Below, piece by piece: positions 12,486 through 22,915 of a stretch of DNA of 64,000 nucleotides. The number at the start of each line of letters is the position of its first letter. Within the stretch, counting starts at the first letter, position 1. This DNA comes from Morella rubra (lineage: Eukaryota; Streptophyta; Magnoliopsida; Fagales; Myricaceae). Under the pieces are notes generated by a model. That model searched no databases. It was not told the origin of the DNA and saw only the letters and a list, made by a program, of their open reading frames with translations. The translations under genes were made by a program, and so were the position numbers. The stretch is taken from assembly GCA_003952965.2 (NCBI GenBank), contig CM025855.1, positions 8,273,877 through 8,337,876 of the forward strand, written 5' to 3'.

Positions 12486-13718
12486 TCAATACATGTCCAC
12501 AAAACATAATATAAAAATAAATGTCCTCAAAACATAATAAAAAAATAAACGTGACAATAAAAGTAAATAAATGTTGACTACTGCATCATCATCATCATCC
12601 GTGAGTTTTAGAACGTGACGGACATGACGAAGGTGCTCCTTCTTCCACCCAATGTCCATGTCGGCGACCTTCTGCTCCAAAGTCGTCAGACGACGACTGA
12701 TATCACTGACCATGCAATGGGTGGGCTGCAAGACCGATTCCATCTACTGAGACAGCTCCATCATCATACTATCCATCCAACTCGGCCGCTATGCCCCAAG
12801 TCCCAGAGTCGAGCTCTGCCTAGGATCCTCCCCCTCCATTGCCTCCTCAGGCTGCTCCTGTCGTCTTACTCTAGCAACCCGAGCGGCTTGCAGCGCTCGA
12901 TGTGTCTGGGCAATCGATTTGGAGAGCATGGTCTTGTTGATCGACCCAAGTGGAAGCGCCCTCGGCTCGTCACCACTCTCGGGTACCATCATGGCGTGCA
13001 GGAACTGGGTCAGAAGAATCCATGCGGCAATGAAATCGTAGCATCAGTCTTCAAGGCCTCTGCACGAATGGACAGGTAGATGTATGATGCTATATCAACA
13101 GGTAGCCCCCGTACAACTGCCAGGTACAGGAACTCGGCCCGACTATAAGACAGCTCTGTGGTGTGCTTCTTCGGGTCGATGGAGGAGCATAGGATCAGAT
13201 GCATGATCCGCCAAAAAGGAAGCAGCTGCCCGTGTACCATAAAGGATCCCTCCAAAATTATTGTATCATCGCCCAGCATGGTCCGGAATACCTCGGCCTT
13301 AGTAGGCCGGCCCTCCTCGCTCATTGGCAGGTTTGGGAACGCCGTCAAATCTCTCTCGTACCCCAAGAAATTCGCCAGCTCGTCAGGCGAGAATATGATC
13401 GGAACGTTACGAATAGTGAGCTCCATACTAGGCTCCTCGAGGTCCCTCGCCCGTAATATAGAGCAATAAAACTCCCGCACCATATTCTTTGATGCATAGC
13501 CGGTCCTGTGGATTAACGGAAGCCAACCTAACCCCTCCACCACCTCCGGAAAGCGTCCGACCCTCAAATGTGAGATCGTTAAAGTCTGCCAACTTGATAT
13601 CCCGCTCGACAACAATCGAGCGAGACATAATGATCGTTGTATGCTGCTCCACCGTTAAAGTTCGAGCGGAAGATTGCTCGTCATCAGCCTGGCTACTGGT
13701 ACATGCACGCTTACTCAT
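12486..13718 (-). pseudogene. CACTA cargo gene: 'putative plant transposon protein' domain (PF20167-like)
   Basis: The start at 13718 gives MSKRACTSSQADDEQS..., with a short basic N-terminus. After a frame change in a G-rich run near 13560, the region 13560-13010 encodes NMVREFYCSIL...FSPDELANFLGYERD...LPFWRIMHLILCSSI, the order typical of this plant transposon domain (REFY, then an LxxFL element, then 'LPFWRIMH'). After another frame change near 13015 comes a basic stretch (ARVARVRRQEQPEEAM). The tail (12740-12580) has a heptad-like SRRLTTLEQKVADMD segment and an Asp run. The domain's function is unknown. The same gene type occurs in the second CACTA element of this window (35592-36665), which suggests that it belongs to this family of elements. 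The N-terminal frame and domain frame do not join, so it is probably broken. Confidence 0.68.
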
Positions 13719-13734
13719 TTTTTCAGAATCTGCA

Positions 13735-15280
13735 CAAAAATCGTTCGCACGGTTAGATATACGTCCGAACCAAAATAACAGAGTCCGAACAGCTTTGGAT
13801 AACCATCCGGACATAGTTCGCTCGGTTGAATATCCGTCCGAACAACGTTCGCACGGTTGGATAATCGTCCAAACATCTTTGGATATCCGTCCGAACTTCA
13901 AGCAGATAAAAAAACTATTTAAATTAAACATTAAATCGTCCGGACTGCATTGAAAAAGTGTCCGGACACAATCAAAACGACAAGAGTTAACACAATCAAA
14001 ACAACAACGTATACCACCAAGTCCGAACAGCTAAATAAGTGTCCGGACGCTTTCTGGTGGACGACCGAGTTAACTCAGCCATGGCAGCGTCCCTCCCCCT
14101 CCCCACACTCCCAAAAATACAACCAAAACACAAACTAATACACTTAAAACAAACCTAACACTTAACACAATCACTTTCTACGTAAAAATCAATTAAAAAA
14201 CACAATGTACTATGCAAAAAATGGAATTGAAATTCTATACGTAAAAGTATAAAAAAAAATCAATTTTTACCATTAAAATCTTGTTAAAAGTAAGCAAAAT
14301 ATACCTGGATGTGATTAGATCCACGAAAGAGTGATATTTCGTCAAGATTTGTGAAGAAAAAACTTGAGTTTTGAGAGATTTTTTAAGGAGAAACGGTTCG
14401 GTATTTGTGAAAATGACGAACTGTCGACTTATGAAAATACGTCGCTAGCGTCCGGACACCAAACATGCCGTCCGGACTCTTTTCTGCACACGTGGCCCAA
14501 TCAACGTACTTCCTATTAAATGCCAAAATTTAAACTGTTTAAAACCGTTCGGCACAATAAACACGTCCGGACGTTTTATCACGGCGTGCGAACGTCATTC
14601 CACTGAATTTACGCGACGTGGAAGCACACGTTTGGCTGAATAAACGGCGAATATCGTCCGGACGTCTATAACTCGTGCGGACGGTGACAGCCGTTTTCAA
14701 CTTTCATATAACGTAAACACGTGTACGCCATGCGACGGTTTCGGGAAAGTCCGACGGTTCCTAAACCGTTCCAACGCCTACCTCATTTACTCTCAATTGC
14801 GATATGGGAGTCCGGACTCTCTTAGACACCGTCCGAACGTCTAGCAGATTTATTTTGCATGTTAAATTCACTAAATTTACTTTACTTCACAAAACCTAAT
14901 TTATTTAAATGATTTAATTTACGTAAATAATTTAATTTATTTCATTCAATTTAACACAATGTAATTTGGCACAAATATTTAACTTAATTTATTTATTTTG
15001 AATACATAAAAAAATATATATATAGTTAGGCATACTTTTATATTAAATATCCGTTATAACTAATCACCAATTTAATTGTAATTGCAAGCTAATTACTCTA
15101 ACCGTTACAATCTAATTACACTAACCGTTCCGTTAGTGTAATCACCCATTTAATTTTACTAATTATCCGTTTAAATTGTAATAAATTTAATCTAGTGAAA
15201 AAACATAATTAATATAAAATATCAAAAATAATCCAAATACCGAACGAAAAACACAATCATAATGTCTAGTACAAGCCGAA
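13735..15280. repeat. CACTA internal block with CpG-rich motif clusters
   Basis: From 13740 to 14060 and again from 14440 to 14840 there are many copies of the GTCCGAACGG/CGTCCGGACG motif family in both orientations. Between and after them (14150-14330, 14850-15280) the sequence is AT-rich without a recognisable gene. The first cluster lies directly upstream of the gene starting at 13718, so it would sit in that gene's promoter region. Confidence 0.6.
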
Positions 15281-15332
15281 ACGGTCCTTTTAAACGATAA
15301 ATAAATAATAGTGATAAAGCATAAACAGAAGA

Positions 15333-15718
15333 CTAGTCCAAATCACGAGCTGCCTCTGGCTCGTCCAAATCTTGTCCGAGGGCATCACGAACATGCGCCA
15401 AATGCTCCTCCATATTATCCACCCGTCTGATGAGTGTCTACAGTTGTACCGGAATAGTATGGCAGACTGGGACAATTGAGACAATTGTTCTCTAATCTTA
15501 TTATTTTCATCCGCATAATATTCAGCTCTTCCGTTATCCATTAGAGCAAGTTTGGTCTCCAGACCGGTCAAGCGACATTGGAGCTCCATGCACAACGAAT
15601 GCGTCGGCTGCACTATCGCCCGAATACTCTCGTTTAACTCCGCTAAATAGGCGTCTGCCCAAGCTGGTCGCTCTGTTTGTCCCTCGACATTGGTGATACT
15701 TCTCCCAGAGCGTTCCAT
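15333..15718 (-). CDS. Small coiled-coil ORF in the CACTA element
   Basis: The start at 15718 gives MERSGRSITNVEGQTERPAW, followed by VQPTHSLCMELQCRLTGLET, a charged helix, and (after a frame change near 15455) DNMEEHLAHVRDALGQDL, ending at 15333. The VQPTH...RLT-LE-K-A-MD order repeats that of the C-terminal tail of the gene at 12486-13718 (LQPTH...RRLTTLEQKVADMD), so this looks like a duplicated or detached tail of the same protein. It is probably non-functional as a whole because of the frame change. No function can be assigned. Confidence 0.5.
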
Positions 15719-15734
15719 GGTGAACCTAGCAAAA

Positions 15735-16789
15735 ACCGTCCGAACATCAGCATAAACCGTTCGCACGAACATCAAACTGCGTCGTTTAAATTTTATAGCG
15801 TCCGAACGTACAATGACATAACGTCCAAATGTGTTTCGATGAACACCAGCAAAACAGCCTAATTTGATGGATACAAACAACACAACAAACTAAACAAAGG
15901 ACGGTATTTAATCAAAATGCATGAAATTGAGAAGCAAATTCATAAAGGAAGTTTTACCTGAAGTTCCTTGAGAGATCTCAAATGGATAGTGAAAACGTTT
16001 GAGAGAAGAGTTTGAGAGAAGTGAGTGAGTTTGTAATTTTGACAAAGTCTGGCGGTTTTAATGTGCCCAGTACCCGTCCGAACTCTGTAGATTCGAGTTC
16101 AGACGCTTCTCAGTGGTTATATTCACACGTGGCCCTATCAAATTTAACGTCATTAAAATGCCCGATTCAAAAAGGTTCTAGAACTTATACAGTCAGGACG
16201 CTATTTATGGGTCCGGACGGTATCGATGTCACGGGTCTGAAGTTTTGCAACGTGGAACCACACAATTCGCGGAAGAAGCATTTATAATTGTGCGGACCTT
16301 TTTTGTCCCGTCCGGACGTAATTATTTTTTTGTTAGAACGCTGTTGACAACGTCCGACTTAATAGAGTGTTCATGACATTTTTTAATTTGTCACTCTATC
16401 CTGACGATTATTATTCGTTAGGTGATGTACGTTCGGACGTTATATAAAACAAGTCCGGACGGTCGTGTAAAAATTGTGACGATTCTAATTGTCACTCAGT
16501 TACGACGATTTGGAATTTGTCACCCTGCAGCGAGTCCGAACGTGTTTCTTGTTAGTCCGGACGGTCCTTTGTTTTTGTGACAATTTTTATCGTCACTCAT
16601 TCGCGACGCGTGTATGTCGTCACACCAGAAATACATCCGAACGGGTTTTTGGCCGGTCCAGACGGTTTTGGCGTTCCTGGATGGTTTTGGGTGACGAAAT
16701 TAATATTTTGTCATAGAAAGTTCACTTTAGGTGACAAAATTTGGTTTGACACCCAAAATTTGTCACCTAAAACTAAATTTCTTGTAGTG
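15735..16789. repeat. CACTA right subterminal and terminal repeat region
   Basis: CpG-rich motifs of the same family (for example GTCCGGACGGT, CGTCCGAACG and GTTCGGACGTT) are scattered from 15740 to 16670. From 16370 onward they mix with TGACGATT/GTCAC units such as GTTTTGTGACAATTTTTATC. The last 100 bp carry GGTGACAAA repeats mirroring the left end and finish with TTTCTTGTAGTG. Confidence 0.7.
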
Positions 16790-17261
16790 ATATTAAAAGA
16801 TAACATTTTAAAATTCAAAACCCTAACAATCGAAAACAAAGGGAGAAAAATTAAGGCCAACGAAAATCTACCAGATTCTCAACACAATTTCTTCTTCTGA
16901 AAAATAAAAACAACTCTCAGATCAAGTACCACAAGACTCTCTTCCATTGAAGTACGCATTTTTTCCGAGGCCAAAGAAAATCCAGAAAGCTAAACTAAAG
17001 AAACATAGAAGAAGAGAAAGGGAAAGTACAAAAAAAAAAAATTAAGCGGTTTTACCCACATTTTTTATAAACAAAAATAAAATAAAATATGCATGATTTT
17101 ATCTGTACCCACCCAGCCGGTGCTGGGTACACGAAAGTCGGTAAAAGCACCGGATTTTTTAGAATAAAGTCCCCCAATACGAGTTTCGGTATAGCTGGGT
17201 ACTGGGTTTCCATTACCGATCTCGATATCGGTAGCGAAAATTCCTCAAACAGCCCTACTTC
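16790..17261. other. Intergenic stretch, no gene recognised
   Basis: The sequence is A-rich up to 17080. From 17098 to 17250 it has a short, somewhat GC-richer piece with an open plus-strand frame (…AGAGYTKVGKSTGFFRIKSP…) that I do not recognise and that may belong to the adjoining gypsy remnant. Confidence 0.3.
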
Positions 17262-17530
17262 TAGAGGTTTCCCCTTGTTCAACGTCCAAGATTACTTCCA
17301 GCCAACCAATCTTCAACGTTGCTTCTTATTTGTACAACAACAACCCTAAGTCTTCGTATTCTTTCCTTCCTATCTCCTTCCTCACACCGCTTCTGCAATG
17401 CCAGTTCGAACTCGTCGCCAACTTTATTTTTGTTTTTATCTTCTTCTAGTAAATGTAATGACAACAATTGCCCCACTTGTATGAGATTTATTCGGTAGTT
17501 TAGAAAGTGTTGCTAATAAATTTAGATTTG
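17262..17530 (-). pseudogene. Second copy of the gypsy 3' remnant
   Basis: This segment is similar along its length to 31-145 joined to 865-1010, without the solo LTR. On the minus strand it holds an open stretch (17476-17279, MGQLLSLHLLEEDKNK...) that aligns with the decayed MGRLFSLHLVEENKK text of the other copy. It therefore preserves the pre-insertion structure of the repeat. It lies just outside the right end of the CACTA element. Confidence 0.55.
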
Positions 17531-18300
17531 GAAAATAATGGTATAAAGAACATTAATGTTCCCATGATATGAGATTGCACTGAGCTAGCCTTTTTTAATA
17601 ATTAATGCTTGGAGCAGTATTATATATCCATCCTGGATGAATTACTTTTAACTCAAACCTGATTTCAAGTTGCATTTGTGGAAGATGCTTAAGATTAATA
17701 AGGGTGAGGGACGTCTTGCCATGCATTTGCATTGGAAAAATGGTCGGTGGAGTTCGAAAATTAATTAATTTTTCACATATTCCTTCGGCAAGTAAAAGCA
17801 AACTTCTTATTCTTCTATATATTCTGGTTTTGAGCTTCATTTTTTAATTCTAGTTGACTCGTAGAACCAAGGAAAAGCAAGATGCAATATAGCAGCGTTT
17901 GGTTAACGCTTTACAACTTTGAATTTACATTTATCGACCTAATTTATTCATATTGCTATGACAGAGCCCCTTGGTCCTTGTGAATAAACATATGGTCCAA
18001 ATTATGTGTCACTTTTCCTAAGTTCCCAGGCCACCGACTACTCTTGCGTGCTCAGACCTACCGTAAAGTCTAAACCACTCTGGCCAATGGATCCAATTGT
18101 TCTCTCCCAACGTAAATGTTGACATTTAACAAAATTCTCAATCCTATCTACAATATGTTATTTAAAAGAAAGTTGTATATATATCTTTCACGTACATGCA
18201 TTGTTAATTAATTAAGTTGCTTGTACATAGTTGTTGTCCTACTTGAATTTCTTAATTTGCTTATTAGATCCCTATGATCAGTAGATCTCGATAGCTTAAC
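17531..18300. other. Intergenic stretch, nothing recognised
   Basis: The region is AT-rich with no splice-supported coding segment. A missing first exon for the latex-protein-like exon at 33396 was looked for here and not found. Confidence 0.3.
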
Positions 18301-18376
18301 TATGGTGATAATCAACAGATTCCATGTCCTAAGGGTTAGGATTGTTTTTGTCACGAAGTTAGCCAAAGGGGGAGAT
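18301..18376 (+). mobile_element. Copia internal 3' end with polypurine tract, upstream of the first LTR
   Basis: These 76 bases match 31732-31790, the end of the internal region just before the second LTR, and finish with AAAGGGGGAGAT, a polypurine tract directly abutting the TG of the LTR at 18377. A 5' LTR should not be preceded by the element's own 3' internal end, so this LTR once terminated another, now truncated, copy of the same element. Confidence 0.75.
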
Positions 18377-19602
18377 TGTTAGTGTATAATCTTAGTTGGC
18401 TTTAACTTTGTGTGTAATTTAGTTCAATTTATGAGATATAAAGAAGTATTGAAGCTCCAATGTATAACTGAAGACAGTAGTGCAAATACACAATTTGGAC
18501 AAATGTTTATAGGATTCAAGTTTGATTGGAATTTGCCTAGAGTCAATTAATGCGAGATGGAGGTGTCATTTTTTTCCTAGGAATGTTCAAGTTTGTTGGA
18601 AGTCAGATGGAAGTTTGACAGAATCGTGACTTATACAATTGTTGTAACAGATTTTAGTTAGAACGATTCTAACTTAATTATGGACGTCAAGAAGGCCAAG
18701 ATGGTCTAGAAACTTCCTCATTAATCCGTGCATTACCCTCAGTATATATTTCCAATATTTTCTCATTGTTCATTTACTTAGAAAATTATAGAAATTGAGC
18801 CTTCATTGAAAAATCCTCTCAAAGAGCCTCTATTATTTTTCTGAGCTTGTTGTGTGCGAACTAAGCATGAAACCTTGAGATATCTCCCTTTCTTTAGGTT
18901 CTTAGTTCCAAATTTGATCACCATACTTTTTCCTAAAAGAAATTCAAGATCTTCAAAGTTGCTAGAAATCTTAGAGGTCGCGAAGTGCCCTGTTCTTGAG
19001 ATGTTGGTGTGAGTTCACATGGAGGACAAGCGTGCTATGAATAGCAAGGTAAAGTGTATAAGCTTTTTAAATGGATAAGAGTTCTCGCTCCTGCTGGTTG
19101 CAGATCTGGATGTAGTATTCCAAGTAAGAAATCGAGTGTGTTAGATTAATAATTTGGAATTCTTGAGTCTATAGATCACTGTGTATTTCGAGTTTAAAAA
19201 GCTAGTGATATCTTTTCCCTGGCCTACGGGCCTGTAGAGTTTTTTCTCTTGAAATTTGTTTCCAAGATATTTTCTTCGTAAAAAAATATTGGTGTCATTG
19301 TGTGGTGATTGTTAAGTTTATTGTGTTCTTGATTAATTGTTAATAATATTTGAACAGTGGCTGAGAATTGATAGAGTTATTGGCTTTAAAGAATCTGAGA
19401 TAAAGAGATTCTGATGTGCATGATTTATATTCCGCATTGATAAATCTTGTTGTAGTTTTTTGCATATTGAAATTGCTTATTTGTACTTGTGAAGTTTGTG
19501 CAGAAAGTTATTAAGTGCAAAAAGTAATAGGAAAATTTGTAGAACCTATTCACCCCCTCTAGATTTGGGTACCATTGTTTGGGTCTTAAATCGTACTGTT
19601 CA
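18377..19602 (+). repeat. 5' LTR of the SIRE-like element
   Basis: It begins TGTTAGTGTATAATC and ends TCGTACTGTTCA, directly followed by the primer-binding site. A TATA-like CAGTATATATTTCC lies near 18740. The block TTCACCCCCTCTAG is at about 19548, near the right end, as in other plant copia LTRs. Confidence 0.88.
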
Positions 19603-19604
19603 AT

Positions 19605-19616
19605 TGGTATCAGAGC
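19605..19616 (+). other. Primer-binding site (initiator tRNA-Met type)
   Basis: TGGTATCAGAGC lies three bases after the LTR. This is the standard plant copia primer-binding site, complementary to the 3' end of initiator methionine tRNA. Confidence 0.92.
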
Positions 19617-19649
19617 AGATCTCAATTCCTTAGACTCAAATTATTAGAG

Positions 19650-20620
19650 ATGGACAAGAGTCAATCTCTAAGTGTTCCACCATTCTTTGATGGTCAAACT
19701 ATGCATATTGGAAAGTTAGGATGAAGCATTCCTAAAATCCATAGATGAGAGAGTTTGGTCAGCTGTGACTACTAAATGGGAAAAACCAACTGTTACGGTG
19801 AATGAAGTAACCAGTGAAAAGGATCACAGCTTTGGAGCTTGATTGAAAAAGAGACGGCAAGCTGGAATAGCAAGGGAATAAACGCCATCTTTATGAGCAT
19901 GTCTCCTGAGGAGTTCATAAGAATTTTCAAATTGTGAAATAGCAAAAGAAGCTTCAGGACATTCTTTTGGTTACACTTGAAGGTACTAAAGCTGTTAGAG
20001 ACTCCAAATTGCAGATGAATATCTCTAAGTTTGAAGAACATAGAATGAGAGATAATGAGTCATTTGATGACTTTTATGGGAAGCTCACCAACTTGGTTAA
20101 TTCTAGCTTTAGCTTAGGTGAGAAGATGTCTGAATCTAAAGTAGTTCGTAAAGTCTTGAGGTCATTACCAGAGAGATTTAGACCTAAGGTGACAGCTATT
20201 GAAGAAAGCAAGATCTTAGATTCTATCAAGCTAGATGAACTTGTAGGTTCTCTTCAGACCTACGAAATGACTCTTCCTACAACAAAGAAAGGAAAATCCA
20301 TCACTTTGAATACAATAGAAGAGGATTCAGGTTTTAAAGATGACATGTTTGATGAAGACGACATGGCTTTGTTTGTTAAAAAATTCAGGAAAGCATTTAA
20401 GTTCAAGAAGGGCAGAAATTGGAAAGGCCAAAAATCTAACTTGAAACCTTTTATTAGCCAAGTTGGAAGAATGATGACCAAAGGGATAAACCTGAAAAGA
20501 GAGAGTTCAAAAAGAAGCAAGAACAAGGGCTACAATGTCACGGGTGCAAAGGCTTTGGGCACTTTAAAGCTAAATGTCCTACCTACTTGAAATCAAAAGG
20601 GAAGAACGCTATATAGACCT
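19650..20620 (+). pseudogene. Copia gag (UBN2-type) with CCHC zinc knuckle
   Basis: The region starts MDKSQSLSVPPFFDG at 19650, breaks frame near 19695-19960, then is open from 19967 to 20590. The open part encodes ...LGEKMSESKVVRKVLRSLPE...KVTAIEESKILDSIKLDELV, the diagnostic gag core. A zinc knuckle of the form C-x2-C-x4-H-x4-C (CHGCKGFGHFKAKC) lies at about 20536-20580 in a shifted frame. Gag builds the cytoplasmic particle that packages retrotransposon RNA. It is closely related to the gag at 42840-44493. Confidence 0.82.
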
Positions 20621-22060
20621 CACTTTCAGATTCTGATATAGAGTCAAACTCCTCAGATCCTAAAAACTCGAATAATGATAAGGTAAATTTCGTTGCATTC
20701 ACATCTTCTATTAAAACTGATGAGTTTATTGATTTTGATGATGCAGAAGAAATCATCACTGAGGATGTTGATGAGCTTGAGTGCTTAAAAGAGACTTATC
20801 AAGAGTTATATGAGGAAAGCATTCAAGTTAAGAAAGACAATGTCTTAACTCTTAAGAAGATTATTCTAGTTGAAAAATAAGTAGATGAATTAACTGAAAA
20901 ATTAGTAGAGAAAAATACTATAGTTCAAGAGTTCATTACTATGAACACTTCTCCAGAAGATTTTGCGTCAAAACTATCAAAGGAGATGGACCAAGCTAAT
21001 GAACGACTAAAGAAATTTTCAAGTGGAACCAGCAAACTTGATAAGATGCTAAGTATAGGACACTCGGATGAAAACAAAAGAGGATTGGGTTTAATCATAC
21101 TACATCAGTTCTCATATCCTCAAACAAGGTAGTTTTTGTGCCAGCCACTCAGAAAATTCAGAGTCCACCCGCACCTCAAAAGAAGGTAAATAAGGTAGTC
21201 ACCTCTAAAGCTCCTGTTTTCTCTAATCTAAATTTTCCAAATTTATTCCTAAGTGTTTTCATTGTGGTGAAGTTGGTCATACCAAGCCCAAATGTTTTGA
21301 TCTCTTGAGAAATGGAAATAGACATGTTTCTTCATTTTCAAATGATGTATCAAAGTCTGAATTTGATAAGTTGATGATTCAAGTAAGTATGTTATCTCAA
21401 CAAATTCAGCTTATAAACCAAAAGCTAAGTCCTGCTATTAATCAAAAAGTTGATATGGAGAAAGAAAGAGACTAACACTTTTTTTTCACACACATTGCCA
21501 TAAAGGCAACGAGCAATTTTATTCAGTACCTTGACAGCAATTGCTCAAAACACATGTGTGGAGACAAAGGTCTCTTTACAACTTTCAAGGATAGCTAAGG
21601 AGGTGTTGTAACATTCGAAGATGGAAGCAAATCTGAAATTCTTGGTAAAGGATCTATAACTCTCCTTGGTAGTTTGATTTTTGAAGATGTATTCTATGTG
21701 CAAGGATTAAAATCAAATTTATTGAGTATAAGTCAGATATGTGATTCTAGTCTTGATGTTAAATTCACTAAAAATAAATGCTCGGTGATTAACTCTAATG
21801 GTAAATCTATTTTTAATTGGTTTCGTACATCAGATAATTGCAATGGACTAGTTATTGATGATGATGTATCTCACAATAGCTCCAAAATTGATGTATCTCA
21901 CTTTGGCATCAAAGGTCACTTAAATTATCGAGACTTATCGGCTATTTTTAATCTAGTTGATGGTGTTCCTAAATTAGCAAAGATAGTTGACAAAGTTTGT
22001 GGACCGTGTCAACTTGGTAAACAAATTAGAACGTCTCATTAAAAAGATAACTTGGGCAAG
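20621..22060 (+). pseudogene. Copia gag C-terminal part, second zinc knuckle, and protease/pre-integrase fragment
   Basis: An acidic region with long helices (20640-21120) is followed by a second zinc knuckle CFHCGEVGHTKPKC (about 21256-21297). The protease-like motif at about 21527 reads LDSNCSKHMCG, with Asn in place of the usual Gly of D-S/T-G. The open stretch 21674-22042 encodes FEDVFYVQGLKSNLLSISQI and ends CGPCQLGKQ, the pre-integrase zinc region. The integrase core is deleted after it. Confidence 0.78.
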
Positions 22061-22064
22061 TTTG

Positions 22065-22612
22065 ACTCTCATAGTGATGAAGGTATATTCTTAGGCTATT
22101 CATTGTCAAGTAGAAGCTATCAAGTTTATAATGCACACTCTCACTGTTATGGAATCTATTAATGTTAAAATAGATGATGATTCAAATAATGTTACTAATC
22201 TGAATGACCATGAAATATTTTTGAGAAACAAGAAAACCAGGTTGAAAAAAGAGCATGAAGCTATAGATCATTCATAATTAACTGAGGAAAAGGATGATCA
22301 AGTTGACACAGAGTCTAATGGAAACAAGGAATCCGACTCTGATAAAGATAAAGAACTTTCTTCCCATGTGAAATTGAATCATCCTAAACAAAATGTCATT
22401 GGTGAGATTAATGAAGGTATGAGGTTAAGAGGTAGAGTTCTAAACCAAAATTTATACTCATGCTATGTTTCTTTGTTTGAACCGAAAAATGTAGATGAAG
22501 CTTTAAAGGATGAATTTTGGGTTAATGTCATGCATGATGAGCTAAACCAATTTATTAGGAATGATGATTGATTTCTAGTACTTGAACCTACTATTAATAA
22601 CATCATTGGTAC
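22065..22612 (+). pseudogene. Copia integrase C-terminal tail and start of reverse transcriptase
   Basis: The order is FDSHSDEGIFLGYSLSSRSY (integrase C-terminal motif), an acidic linker with one stop, then a frame 22368-22571 with EPKNVDEALKDEFWVNVMHDEL, the start of the copia reverse transcriptase domain. It ends at ...NNIIGT, where the 3.3-kb solo LTR enters. Confidence 0.8.
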
Positions 22613-22880
22613 TGTAACGCCCTCTCTACGTCACCTGTTTGATATCTCTTATAGACTATATATGTATGAGATGCTATCTTTTATTGAGCTTGATACTTAT
22701 GCTTATTTTGTCACTACTTACATGAGTTTTTCACAATGATATATTTCCTTCAAGTTATCACTTGCTTTGTTTATGATTTGTGAGTTCCATTTTCATCAAA
22801 GAAGGGTATAACTCTTATGTAAATTGCTTTTCCTTTTTTTTTTACACTTTCCACATGTATTTAACTTTTATTAGTTTTAC

Positions 22881-22915
<35 letters not shown>

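Larger units (their letters stand above)
3212..16789 (-). mobile_element. CACTA (En/Spm) DNA transposon, about 13.6 kb, autonomous-type but decayed
   Basis: The left end is CACTACAAGAAAAAAG and the right end is the inverted CACTACAAGAAATTTAG, giving a 12-bp perfect terminal inverted repeat followed by a looser one with GGTGACAAA motifs. Flanking trinucleotides are GTA (left) and ATA (right), an imperfect 3-bp duplication. All recognisable genes lie on the minus strand: a PF03004-type TNPA-like gene (4050-5751), a TNPD/Tnp2-like gene (5976-9416), a 'putative plant transposon protein' gene (12486-13718) and a coiled-coil ORF (15333-15718). Motif-dense blocks lie between them. A copia solo LTR (10943-12332) inserted later. 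Frameshifts in the TNPD gene suggest it no longer moves by itself. Confidence 0.88.

Noticed and set aside
12615..13079. 154-aa plus-strand ORF (His/Leu/Pro-rich).
   Set aside because: It is antisense to the C-terminal half of the CACTA cargo gene, whose minus-strand frame has recognisable domain order.
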